A stretch of DNA of 64,000 nt from Bin87 sp965204395 (GTDB taxonomy: Bacteria > Chloroflexota > Dehalococcoidia > Lucifugimonadales > UBA3495), in assembly GCA_965204395.1 (NCBI GenBank), contig OZ241987.1, positions 2,356,001 through 2,420,000 on the forward strand, written 5' to 3'. Every line of letters starts with the position of its first letter. Position 1 is the stretch's first letter. The notes beneath the pieces were generated by a model. That model saw nothing but the letters and a program-made list of their open reading frames with translations, did no database searches and was not told where the DNA came from. Below are positions 1-8,568 of this stretch, one piece after another. The position numbers and the translations under genes are program-made.

Positions 1-187
1 CTGACCGTTCATTGTGGCCATTCTCCCGCCGCGGAGCGGGCCGAGGATCGGGGTGGGCGCTCACGTGATCAGCAGCAGCAGCCACCACAGGAAGACGACC
101 AATCTCAACAACCATGTAGTTGCTCGACGGTGACGGGCGGCATCAATCGCTGCGCCCGTGGTCTGGCCCACTGGCGACCTGCGTTCT

Positions 188-1531
188 TCAGTTGACCACA
201 AGCCTGTCCCAATCCGGAAATTCGCCGTCTGTAATGAACTTGATGATGGCACGTCGGCAACATTCTTGGGCCTTGGCCAGGGTTTCGCGCGTAGTTTGGG
301 TATCGTCGACGGACCCGGTGTGGACAGCCTTGGACCTCAGGTCATAGATGGCGCGGAACTCGCGCATCAAACGGCTTCGTTCTGGTCCGGAGGATTCCAA
401 GTGCCATGCTGTGTGCAGAGCCAACCTGAATCGCAACTCGGCAGTGTTCCCGTCGTTCAGGTACAGCGATTCCAGGGCGATCCCCAGGTCGATGAATTTG
501 TCAACGATTGACGTGTCGGTGTGGGAGCGTACCCACCGGTCGATGGGAACCGCCAACCGCGCCGCGGTCCTGGCAGCTAGAGCCCTGCGCGCTCGGTACA
601 GGGACAACGCTTCTTGGACAATGTTTGCGACGTCTCCGGAACCGCTGTCAGAAAAGCGATGGCTCAATACGGTCGGGACGTAGCCGAATCCGCCGTAGGA
701 TGTCCTCACCTTGCAAATGTGGTCGTCGTCGAGATGCGACCACCACATGGCTGACTGGATCGCCCTCCCGGCAATCAAGGACAACGCGTCACAGAATTGC
801 CTTGTGTTGAAGCCCAAGGGCTCGCCGGACGCATCCTCGTACTTGAAAATCCTGTGTCTGCCCGGTATTTCGTTACCGTCGCCCACCGTTTTCACTGGAT
901 TTATGAACACCGGTGAAACCGATGCGTTGACCACCAGTATGGTGCCGTTCAGGAGGTCCCCAGGCCTCGGAACCATGGGCCCATCCAATTCCGGCAGGTA
1001 GTGTGGAAAATCGGCGGTATTATTAGGCAGCGGGATTAGCCGTATGCCGTCGGTGACGGCGATTTCGCGGTCCGTTCGCATCCCCTGGAGCAGCGCCATC
1101 TTCCGGTAACGCACATTGGGAGCCTTGACGCCCGCAAGAAATGCTTGGGCTGCTTGATCAGGACCTCGGGCTATCGCGATGTCAAGCCAATGCTCCAGCA
1201 GGTCGTCGATCCCGAACCCATCTGAGGCGCCACCGTTGATGGCGAATACCGCAGACTGGATCTGGTCGTCACGGATGAACTCGTGCAGATGAGCCCTGAT
1301 TACGCCCGCCAGTTGGCCCTTGACCTCGGTATCTTGGATGACGGGCTTGAGCAAACGGACGTAGGTCGTCGTGGTCGGATCATAGGACTCGCGCAGCGAC
1401 CTCAACAGCGACCGGTAGGCATTCATGTCCACCGCAGACGGAGCCACGCTGTCACGCACGTCCATTACCCGCGTTGTGCTTATTGCCCGACCAAGCAGGG
1501 CGGCAAGCGAGTCGGCGCTGATTTTATTCAT
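188..1531 (-). CDS. HEPN (Apea-like) domain protein
   Basis: Protein of 447 aa. Its C-terminal region looks like an Apea-like HEPN domain: helical sequence followed by RSKAVH at residues 399-404, the Rx4-6H motif that forms the metal-independent active site in HEPN ribonucleases. The N-terminal 300 residues match no family I can name and have no membrane segment. The ATG follows a purine-rich stretch (GGGGTGAAGAAG). It is the last gene of a minus-strand run behind a DUF2806 protein, a small ORF and a membrane protein, so co-transcription is likely. HEPN proteins are common in accessory and defence-type loci; RNase activity and a defence role here are inference. Confidence 0.6.
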   Translation of the reverse strand: MNKISADSLAALLGRAISTTRVMDVRDSVAPSAVDMNAYRSLLRSLRESYDPTTTTYVRLLKPVIQDTEVKGQLAGVIRAHLHEFIRDDQIQSAVFAINGGASDGFGIDDLLEHWLDIAIARGPDQAAQAFLAGVKAPNVRYRKMALLQGMRTDREIAVTDGIRLIPLPNNTADFPHYLPELDGPMVPRPGDLLNGTILVVNASVSPVFINPVKTVGDGNEIPGRHRIFKYEDASGEPLGFNTRQFCDALSLIAGRAIQSAMWWSHLDDDHICKVRTSYGGFGYVPTVLSHRFSDSGSGDVANIVQEALSLYRARRALAARTAARLAVPIDRWVRSHTDTSIVDKFIDLGIALESLYLNDGNTAELRFRLALHTAWHLESSGPERSRLMREFRAIYDLRSKAVHTGSVDDTQTTRETLAKAQECCRRAIIKFITDGEFPDWDRLVVN

Positions 1532-1589
1532 GCTTCTTCACCCCACGGCATTGCGCGGACGACTTCACACTGTCCATCAGTCCGTCGGT

Positions 1590-2483
1590 TCACTCGTCGT
1601 TGGTCAGGTTGCCCCATCTGAGCAAGAATCGTCGCAGCGGCTCGGAGACCACTGTACTCAGTATGAACCCCGTCATGGTCAGCGACACCGCCGTCCAAAT
1701 GTCGGGGAGTCCCAGCATCCCCGGTACCAAGATGGCGACCACAATGGTCGGTATGAACAGCTAGGACATCAGCAGAGCCTGCAAACCCGGGCCGGCGAGC
1801 CGGCGGTTTTTGAGCCGGACCACCCAAGTCAAGCACAATAACGCCAAAGGCGACCAGAGGACGGCTACCAGAACTACAGTGGCCAACGGCAACAAAAGCA
1901 GGTCCCACGGATTGTCTCCATCCTTGGTCAGTGCCGCCGTCCAGTAGATCATCATGACAGCCGCGGAGAGCGCCACTCCAGTCATGAGGAACCAGTTGCG
2001 GCCCATCATCCACCAGGCGAGCAGATAGAAAGGCAGGATGATCATCGCGACGGCGCTGTTGGCCCCCAATGGGACGATGTGGAATTTCTGGCCGGCGAGG
2101 AGAGCCACGCCACCGGCGAGAAACACGGCGAACCAGATCGAATGGGCCTGCCACGGGCGCTGCGTCGGGGATGTAGGGAATTCCAGAGCCAGCATCACAG
2201 TGACCAGCACGGTAAGAGTGATGCTGCCCAGCAGGTCATCGGTGAGGTCCAGCCACCAAACCAGCACGTAGACCAGAACGCAACAGGTCAGAATGGCCCA
2301 GAAGGAGGGGCGCCGAACTGCCCGACGCATCGCGTCCAATGGTGAGGTCAGCCTGCTCATCGCCGAATCGTCTGTGTTGCGGCGCCCGGGGTTGTAGGTG
2401 CCGCTGGTGGAGGAGTTTCCGACGTGGTCACGCGACCCATTGGCGACCGCTCTTACAGCTCGGGGACCCGGGTCTGGCGGCAT
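1590..2483 (-). pseudogene. multi-spanning membrane protein interrupted by an in-frame TAG
   Basis: The frame reads 240 codons from 2483, meets TAG at 1761-1763, then stays open for 56 more codons to TGA at 1590. The part after the TAG is strongly hydrophobic and continues the membrane topology (LFIPTIVVAILVPGMLGL), so it looks like the true C-terminus. About six or seven membrane segments precede the stop. Function not recognised. The first 41 residues are hydrophilic, so the real start may be the ATG at 2360. A nonsense mutation, a base-calling error or readthrough could each explain the TAG; I cannot tell which. It lies between the DUF2806/small ORF pair and the HEPN gene. Confidence 0.6.
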
Positions 2484-2501
2484 CGGCGCGGGGCCGCTTG
2501 G

Positions 2502-2753
2502 TCACAGAGGTAGCGATGTGTGGCCCTTTCTCTGGGTCGTGGCAACCCAACTGGCCATCCTCATACCGTCGGTCCACCAGTCGGTCGCCAGACTGGCTGG
2601 TGCCTTCTCTCCGGTGGCGTCGAATCTCCAGTGCTCCGGTATCAGCATCGCTTGGTAGAACTCACGGTTCTCTTCAACGGGGACTGGGCTGGTGGTGTGA
2701 ATTACTCGACTCTGATCACGACGCTCCCTTGGCTCAGGGGCAAGGTCGACCAC
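2502..2753 (-). CDS. small hypothetical protein
   Basis: ORF of 83 aa with a GTG start, 21 nt after the DUF2806 gene and 18 nt before the membrane-protein frame, all on the same strand. The middle has an ordinary protein-like composition (REFYQAMLIPEHWRFDATGE), with several Trp residues. No Shine-Dalgarno sequence is obvious and no family is recognised. Position inside the run is the main support. Confidence 0.35.
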   Translation of the reverse strand: MVDLAPEPRERRDQSRVIHTTSPVPVEENREFYQAMLIPEHWRFDATGEKAPASLATDWWTDGMRMASWVATTQRKGHTSLPL

Positions 2754-2774
2754 AAACGTCTTGGCCGTCCGTCT

Positions 2775-3677
2775 TCATTTCGCGTCCTTGATTGGGTCAA
2801 ACTTCCAGTTCGAACCGTCTCCCGTAACGTCAATGAGGCGGACAGGAATGACGTCATAAGCCTCTCGCCACTGCGAAAGCATGTGATCCCGATAGGATCG
2901 GGACATCCGCCTTTGGTCTGGTGCGACGAGCGCGAAAACCTCCTTGCCCACCTCCGTGAACCTCAGGTACCCACATTGAATCTTGATCTCAGTTCCCTCC
3001 CTGCGGGCATACAAGATGTAATTGTCGTCGCCGAACCCCATGTGCACTCCCAATGGGGCATCGTCGTGCGACGCATTCGAAACACGAGATTTCGTAAAGT
3101 ACCACCCAATAGGGCGACCGTTCTCAATGAGCCCACAATAGCTCAGCGGAAGTTCTTCCGCGTTATCCAGATGCCACTGTTCTGTCCCCTGAGGCAACAC
3201 GATCACGGGCGTCGAAACGTCCGTCATCCAGGCATACGCACAAACTCTCGTGAACAGACGCGCTTCCTCCGTTGATAGCGTGTCCATCAATGCCAACGCC
3301 CTCAGGGAGAACGACCCAGGTTGCTGCACCTCGCCGGCCAGAAGTCGCGCCCACCATGTTCGTCTCTCGTCGTCGTCAAAGCCCACCCGGCGTGCCTTTT
3401 CCTCCCAGTGCTGGCGCCATGTGGGGTCCAGTAAGGCCAGGTTCTCCAGTTGGAAGTCCGGGCCTAGTATCTGCAGGGCCTGCGCCACGGTTAGTTCCAG
3501 ACTGGCCAACGTTTGCAAGGCGCTGTCGCGCATGGCCTCTACAGCGCGTTCGCGGTAGTCAGGCCGGCGACCTCCTCTGGTTATCCACCCCGCTATGCGA
3601 CCAGTCAGACCAGTCTGGTGGGCGATTTCGGCGCCTTGCCTGACCACATCGACATACTGTTGGATTCCGGGATCCAT
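2775..3677 (-). CDS. DUF2806 family protein
   Basis: Protein of 300 aa. The central region (WWARLLAGEVQQPGSFSLRA, then LSTEEARLFTRVCAYAW) matches what I know of the DUF2806 family, whose function is undefined. It has no membrane segment or signal peptide and ends in a mixed C-terminal region. The ATG has a good upstream CAGGAG. It is the first gene of the run ending in the HEPN gene. DUF2806 genes are usually found in variable regions; participation in a common system with the membrane and HEPN proteins is inference from order and spacing only. Confidence 0.6.
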   Translation of the reverse strand: MDPGIQQYVDVVRQGAEIAHQTGLTGRIAGWITRGGRRPDYRERAVEAMRDSALQTLASLELTVAQALQILGPDFQLENLALLDPTWRQHWEEKARRVGFDDDERRTWWARLLAGEVQQPGSFSLRALALMDTLSTEEARLFTRVCAYAWMTDVSTPVIVLPQGTEQWHLDNAEELPLSYCGLIENGRPIGWYFTKSRVSNASHDDAPLGVHMGFGDDNYILYARREGTEIKIQCGYLRFTEVGKEVFALVAPDQRRMSRSYRDHMLSQWREAYDVIPVRLIDVTGDGSNWKFDPIKDAK

Positions 3678-3748
3678 GATTTGCTCCTGTGCTTAGAATA
3701 TGCTGGGAACATCTAACATCTGGGAACGATTGCAACGATGTCTCCAGT

Positions 3749-4185
3749 CTATCCGGTCAGGATCATAATCGCCACGTCGTGTCCGGCGGAGTCCTGAACG
3801 GCCGCGTTCATAGCATGAACGCCTATCACTACCCCCTGCACAGACACTGAGGTAGCCCGGATCGGGTCCGCCTGCCCTCTGGTTCGCCTCACGTTGTTTC
3901 CGTCCACCGTTACCGACGTCTCCGCCACCATTGGCAGTCGGTGCCAGCTTGGATTACGTCCGCGTAATCCAGTTCGCCATCTTCTTGAGCGGCATTGCGG
4001 TCGGCTGCTACGCCTTGGTCCAACAGCTGAGGAAACTGATTGCTGTTTGGCATGGTGATGGCGTATATGACTCGCATTTCCTGGTCTGACGGGTAGTGCT
4101 GCACCAGTCGGCGGGCGCGACGGGAGGTCTTGCGCTCGTGGTCCGAGCAGGTCAGGCGATTGACCATGTGGAACTTGTTCAAACG
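3749..4185 (-). pseudogene. decayed paralogue of the coiled-coil protein at 5808-6617
   Basis: Two adjacent frames translate to sequence clearly similar to the C-terminal half of the protein at 5808-6617. The upstream part carries MRVIYAITMP followed by a LLDQ motif. The downstream part carries VAETSVTVDGNNVRRTRG and ends in DVAIMIL. The frames switch near 3930, where about one base is missing compared with the intact copy. The N-terminal half, with its coiled coil and 14-residue repeats, is absent. I read this as a truncated, frameshifted copy about 1.6 kb from its intact relative. Confidence 0.8.
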
Positions 4186-4478
4186 GCTTGCGGCAACAGG
4201 TCTCCTGGTTCGATGCCAGGCGTGAGAATGTGCGGGTCGACTTCCTGTACTATCACCAAGGGAAAGGGTACATCCTCGGCTGTGGTTCGTTCGCCGATTC
4301 GTCAGCCTGGGCGGTTTCGTTGGGCAATTACATACATATGTACACTGGCCATCAGAGCCGCCTGAACTCTGCATCCCACGCCACCATCTTCACCTGATAT
4401 GATGAAAAGCCCGGTCAATCGACCGGACTCTGACCGGAATTGTAGTGATGGGGAACCTCCTGGGGTAGGGGTAGGAAA

Positions 4479-4706
4479 ATGCTTGTACCAATCTTGGCAA
4501 TCGTTTTGGGTTGCGTTTGTCTTGCTTACGGCATACCTACGGTTTGGCGCACAGCCAGGATAAGGCACAACTGTTGGAACCTTTCATTCAGCGGACGGCA
4601 AGGTGTCGGTTGGGCGGCGGTTATCGGCGGCATTGTGATTCTGGCGGTCGGTATCGTACTGGGCATCGGGGTCAAATTGGAGTGGTGGCCGCTTGTGGGC
4701 GGTTAG
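4479..4706 (+). CDS. small two-span membrane protein
   Basis: 75 aa with two hydrophobic segments: residues 2-20 (ending near the Tyr-Gly-Ile-Pro turn) and 47-65 (IGGIVILAVGIVLGIG), joined by a basic loop. The ATG is preceded by GGGGTAGGAAA, a good ribosome binding site. No family recognised. It converges with the DUF4238 gene at its 3' side. Confidence 0.5.
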   Translation: MLVPILAIVLGCVCLAYGIPTVWRTARIRHNCWNLSFSGRQGVGWAAVIGGIVILAVGIVLGIGVKLEWWPLVGG

Positions 4707-4765
4707 GTTGGTCTGGGGAACGACGGCATTTGGCCGGCGTGAAGCAGGCGTACACAGGTATGTAA

Positions 4766-5548
4766 CTACCTTTCGTTGGCCGAAAAAAGAAACCGCTCCG
4801 CTGCGTGAGCGGTACGTCGGTTGATTTCCTGGGCCACGAAATCAGCGCCTGACACAAACATCGTCTCAGCCGGGCCGGGTACCCAACTGGCGTGCAGCGC
4901 GACTTGGGAAGATATGGGGAAGGTGAGTTCTCCTTCAGGGTGCAGCAGACCGGTCTCGTAATTGAAGGACACTGGATTGTCTCCGGTGAAGAACGCGTTG
5001 GGAGCGGACGCGCTGACGACTCTCCAGGTCATTGCGTAGATCATATCCACCGACTCGCGTTGGATCCAGGGCTCCCGCATCGGTTCGAGTGAAGGACCGT
5101 TTTCGCTGATGCCCTGCTGCCGTGAATCCAGGAGTTGGTGGAAGGATTCTACGCTCATGCCCTCAGGAACCTCATTCGGGTCGCTCTTGAGCTCAGCCAC
5201 GAAGTCCGCAACGCCATCCCGCACCATGTTGCCCAACACGTTTCGGGCCAACGGGACCCGCAGCGCCATGACCTGGATGTAAATCGCCACGATCAGGCGA
5301 TCAACCCCTGCTATGCGCTCACCCGCCGCCAGCCGACGTAGCTGCTCTTGGGCGGGTATCTCCACAAACTTGTTGAGCCATCGTTCGGCCTCCGCAGTGT
5401 AGAAATCGGGCTGCTGCGCCACGGCTTTGATGGGAAGCAGTTTGGGTCTGCGGGCGGGCTCGTTTTTGTCGGACATCCAGATCATGGTCGGGTGTTCTGG
5501 GTCCGCGAAACCCTTCAGGTAATTCTGCGGGACATAATGCTGACCCAA
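4766..5548 (-). CDS. DUF4238 domain-containing protein
   Basis: 260 aa from a TTG start at 5548. The N-terminus (GQHYVPQNYLKGFAD) is the hallmark of DUF4238, followed by the family's FYTAE and helical region. I chose TTG because AGGAGG sits 6-7 nt upstream, and the 77 residues available further upstream look non-conserved. Function of DUF4238 is not established; these genes are typical of variable genomic regions. The C-terminus (FLFSANER) contains no membrane segment. Confidence 0.75.
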   Translation of the reverse strand: MGQHYVPQNYLKGFADPEHPTMIWMSDKNEPARRPKLLPIKAVAQQPDFYTAEAERWLNKFVEIPAQEQLRRLAAGERIAGVDRLIVAIYIQVMALRVPLARNVLGNMVRDGVADFVAELKSDPNEVPEGMSVESFHQLLDSRQQGISENGPSLEPMREPWIQRESVDMIYAMTWRVVSASAPNAFFTGDNPVSFNYETGLLHPEGELTFPISSQVALHASWVPGPAETMFVSGADFVAQEINRRTAHAAERFLFSANER

Positions 5549-5807
5549 TGGGGAGCCTCCTGTGATTTCTCGGGAGCGGAGGCCGCAGAGCGGCCCAGCG
5601 TTCGCCAACGTGGTCTGCCTCGTAATGCAATTCATCGCAACTTGGCAGGCCGGGCGTAAGTTCCTCACTGCGGGGAATTCTGGCGGCGGACGGCAAAGGG
5701 CGAAGCTCGTTGGCTTGGGTTGCGCCCAAATTTGTCCTAAAAGCCACTTGTTCCGACCTGCGGTCGCGGCTCGGTGCACTTCTGTTGCCGTGGCGACGCC
5801 GACGGTC

Positions 5808-6617
5808 CTATTCAGGAAGTATCATTATGGCCACGTCGTTGGCGGCGGCGTACTGAATAGCGGAGTCCAGGGCGTGTGCGCCGATTGCCGTCGCCCTTGC
5901 GGGAGCCGTCGTCGCTTTGGCCAGCAGGTCGGCTCGGTGTCTGGCGCGCTCGATGTCGTTTTCATCCACGGTCACGGACGTTTCGGCCACGACGTACTGT
6001 CCGGGTCCGGCCAAAATCAGGTCAGCGTTTTCCAGTTCGTCGGCCTCCTCGGCGTCGATGCGGCCAGCGGCGATGGCCTGGTCCAGCAATTCGGGGAGCC
6101 GGTTGTCGTCCGGCATGGTGATGGCGTAGATGACCCGCATGTCGCTGATGGACAGTTGTCGTTGCGCCAGGCGGCTGGCGCGTCGGGCGGCCTTGCGCTC
6201 GTAGTCCGAGCCGATCAGGCGGTTCATGTTCCCGTCGAGGCGGGCTTGACCGGTTTTCAGTTCGGCGACGTCTCCTTCCAGTCGCGCTTGGCCGGCTTTG
6301 AGTTCCGCGACGTCCCCTTCCAGTCGCGCCTGGCCGGCTTTGAGTTCCGCAACGTCCCCTTCCAGTCGCGCCTGGCCGGCTTCGAGACGGTCGAGGCGTT
6401 CCTCGATCTGACTGAGCCGCGCGTCGGTGGCAGCGATGTAGTCGTGTACCAGTTGGGCCAGTTGGGCGACGGTCTGCTGGAGTTCCCGCACGATGGCCGG
6501 CAGTTGCAGGAACTCCTGGTCTAGGACGTGCTGGCGCATGGCCGCCTGGAGCTGCGGGTTGTTCTCCATGGCGGCGAGGATGTCCTCAAAGGTGGCGATG
6601 GGCGTGGGAGTGGTCAT
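5808..6617 (-). CDS. coiled-coil protein with 14-residue tandem repeats
   Basis: 269 aa. Residues 1-60 are helical. Residues 60-130 form a coiled coil containing three identical copies of AGQARLEGDVAELK plus a degenerate fourth. The C-terminal 130 residues form a globular domain starting near NRLIGSDYERKAARR and ending in DVAIMIL, with acidic and Thr-rich segments (VAETSVTVDENDIERAR). I do not recognise a catalytic family. A decayed copy of the C-terminal half lies at 3749-4185, so the gene has been duplicated locally. Oligomerisation through the coiled coil is inference. Confidence 0.75.
   Translation of the reverse strand: MTTPTPIATFEDILAAMENNPQLQAAMRQHVLDQEFLQLPAIVRELQQTVAQLAQLVHDYIAATDARLSQIEERLDRLEAGQARLEGDVAELKAGQARLEGDVAELKAGQARLEGDVAELKTGQARLDGNMNRLIGSDYERKAARRASRLAQRQLSISDMRVIYAITMPDDNRLPELLDQAIAAGRIDAEEADELENADLILAGPGQYVVAETSVTVDENDIERARHRADLLAKATTAPARATAIGAHALDSAIQYAAANDVAIMILPE
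6255..6380 (-). repeat. three tandem 42-bp coding repeats
   Basis: Three in-frame 42-bp units encode identical 14-residue heptad pairs (residues 80-93, 94-107, 108-121). The units are nearly identical at DNA level, so copy number probably varies by slippage or unequal recombination. Confidence 0.9.
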
Positions 6618-6818
6618 TGACTTGCTCGGGTGCGGTCCTTTTGATTTTAGACGGTACTGGCGTCTTCCGCCACCGTCGTGGTCTCGTGTCGCTGGCCTCG
6701 CGCGGCCGCGAGTTGGTTTGGTCCTCGGTGCGTTCCGGTCAGTCCGGAAGTCTCTCTGCCGGTGCTGTCAGGCTGGATCGGACGTGGTTGTTCTTCCGTA
6801 CCGTTGTGGAGTTCGGCC

Positions 6819-7451
6819 TCAATGCTGGCGACCACTGGGATGTGGGATAGGCCCAGGCATCACAATCTTGCCGGTGCTGGCGAGCCAGCGGAGACCGTGC
6901 AGCGGGCAAGTGATGACGCCGGTCGCGTCGGGTGTGATGCCGGCCAGGTCGGCCCCCCTGTGGGGACAGATGGTCCCCTTGATGAGTGTTCGCTCGGCGT
7001 AGGCGTGGTTGAGGTCGTGGAGCCACGAGAAGTGTCCGAATGGGTAGGGAGGGTAGGGCCCTTGGTACTTGCGAGGACGGACGGACATCCATGACGATGG
7101 GTCGATGTCCATCTGGTGGATCTTGTCCAGTTCCACCGGATCTTCATACCCGAGTGGCGAGACGTAGGATATTAGCGTCGAATAGACACTGTTGATGCAC
7201 TGGATGTCGTTGGAGTCCTGAATTAGGTGGTCGAGGTGTCGTCGGAACGTCAAGTTCAAGAAGCGGTAGTCGACGTGGAGATGCTCGAAATCGGCTCCGA
7301 TGTGCTCCCTGTCGGCGTGGATGGGGCCGAGGACGGGCAGCCAGTGTATCCGCTCCTTGGGCCAATGGGCGCGGACGCACGGGCGCCGGTAGAAAGTTCC
7401 TACGGCGGGTTCGTCGGGAAGTGGCGGGAAGAAGGGGAGCGTCGAGATCAT
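6819..7451 (-). CDS. Rieske [2Fe-2S] protein with C-terminal cluster domain
   Basis: 210 aa. The C-terminal 70 residues carry a Rieske motif: CPHRG, 17 residues between the His and the next Cys, then CPLHG, i.e. C-x-H-x17-C-x2-H. The preceding 140 residues are rich in aromatics and His and match no Rieske oxygenase catalytic domain I recognise. In ring-hydroxylating oxygenases the Rieske domain is usually N-terminal, so this order is unusual. It may be an electron-transfer protein or a small non-heme oxygenase; substrate unknown. Confidence 0.75.
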   Translation of the reverse strand: MISTLPFFPPLPDEPAVGTFYRRPCVRAHWPKERIHWLPVLGPIHADREHIGADFEHLHVDYRFLNLTFRRHLDHLIQDSNDIQCINSVYSTLISYVSPLGYEDPVELDKIHQMDIDPSSWMSVRPRKYQGPYPPYPFGHFSWLHDLNHAYAERTLIKGTICPHRGADLAGITPDATGVITCPLHGLRWLASTGKIVMPGPIPHPSGRQH

Positions 7452-7731
7452 GACAGGTTGTCTCCTATGCCGGCGCAGGATTTTGGGCGAATGGTAACGT
7501 TCCTGTGACCTAACTGGTCTGCGACGTTCGGGTGAGATTGGCCCGTGCCTCGGTGTGTGCGTGCGGATTGCAGTCTTCCGGTGATCCTCCGGCGGAAAGC
7601 GCCCGCTCCCAGCGGAAGGAACTGGGCAGAGGGCCGTCGTCGGTGGTGACGTTGCGCCCTCGACGGCGACGGGGAGGGCGGAGTCATTGGCCTGTTCGGA
7701 GTGGCCCGACAGTCAGTGCGCCGCCCGTCGA

Positions 7732-8568
7732 TCATTCCTTGCTTTCGTTGTCGCTGGCGGGTACGCCTGGCAGCCTCCCCTGTTCGACCTGGCTGCGGCG
7801 CGGGCGAGGAACCCGAGGCTTTCGCGGCGAACCGCTTATTTTGACTTGACCCGGAACTTGGGCTACAAGTGCGAACGTTCCGTGTTCGGGGTTGTCTTTT
7901 TGAGCCATGGTAGTCTTCTCTTCTCCTGACGGCTTCGCCGCTTTCCGTGGCTCGATTTTATCGGTGCGTCGGTTGCTGGCGCGGTGCTTCAGGACGCAGT
8001 CGGCACAGCGAGTTTGGCCTTCAATGCCGGGATTGCCACATGCCACGCAAAGGCCGAGGGATATGCGTTCGGCACGCGTTTGAGCTTGAGTTTCCCGTTT
8101 CTTTTGCTTGTACGCTTCGCTGCGCACCCTCTTGGGTGTTCGGCCCGCAGCTTGGGCGTCTTGCGCGGAGCTCTCTTTCCGGATTGGTTCCAACGGTTTG
8201 GTGTCGTCGCTCCGATGGCGGGGCTGGACTCCTCTTGCTCGGTTGCGCTGTTCCGAATATCGGCGGTGTTTTTCGGCACAATCCGAACACCGGGTGCGCC
8301 CTTCGGTTGCCTTGCTAAGGCAGTCTTTGCAGAGACCGCGTTCCTTGAGCTTTCGGAGTCTGTTCGCGGCGCTCGTTCTGTTGCGCTCTCTCTTCTGCTC
8401 CTCAGTCAGGCGTGGCCTTCGGGCCCTTGCTTTTCCGGACGGGGACGTACCGGCCTTGGGTTTCCTCGTTTTGGTAACATTTGCCCGTGGCGTGGCCTTC
8501 CGCTTCTTGTTCTCCCGCTTGGCGTACTCGAAGGTATCCGTCAAAAGTTGTGTTTTTGCATGGTGCAT
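7732..8568 (-). CDS. basic protein with two CxxC-x10-CxxC zinc-ribbon-like repeats
   Basis: 278 aa from the ATG at 8568 (MHHAKTQLL). An in-frame extension to 8712 exists, but it is Gly-rich and lies in a low-complexity repeat, so I reject it. The protein is very Lys/Arg-rich. Two similar motifs occur: GLCKDCLSKATEGRTRCSDC and GLCVACGNPGIEGQTRCADC, each followed by a KHR tripeptide. These are probable zinc-binding, possibly nucleic-acid-binding, modules. Family not recognised. Its 5' end abuts copy 1 of the interspersed element. Confidence 0.6.
   Translation of the reverse strand: MHHAKTQLLTDTFEYAKRENKKRKATPRANVTKTRKPKAGTSPSGKARARRPRLTEEQKRERNRTSAANRLRKLKERGLCKDCLSKATEGRTRCSDCAEKHRRYSEQRNRARGVQPRHRSDDTKPLEPIRKESSAQDAQAAGRTPKRVRSEAYKQKKRETQAQTRAERISLGLCVACGNPGIEGQTRCADCVLKHRASNRRTDKIEPRKAAKPSGEEKTTMAQKDNPEHGTFALVAQVPGQVKISGSPRKPRVPRPRRSQVEQGRLPGVPASDNESKE

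Noticed and set aside
61..252. Small minus-strand ORF ending in WLLRLVVFLWWLLLLIT
   Set aside because: Overlaps the end of the HEPN gene in another frame; no ribosome site, though the hydrophobic end is notable.
1761..1763. TAG read as pyrrolysine
   Set aside because: No context or structure for pyrrolysine and no related genes visible; TAG is used as a normal stop elsewhere (GMC gene).
4180..4230. tRNA-like GGTTCGA stretch
   Set aside because: No acceptor or anticodon stem can be formed; it lies at the border of the pseudogene.
6255..6380. Possible CRISPR array
   Set aside because: The 42-bp units are adjacent with no spacers and are in frame inside a coding sequence.
7448..7735. 95-aa ORF coupled by ATGA to the zinc-ribbon gene
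   Set aside because: Arg/Pro-rich composition unlike a protein, despite the suggestive overlap.
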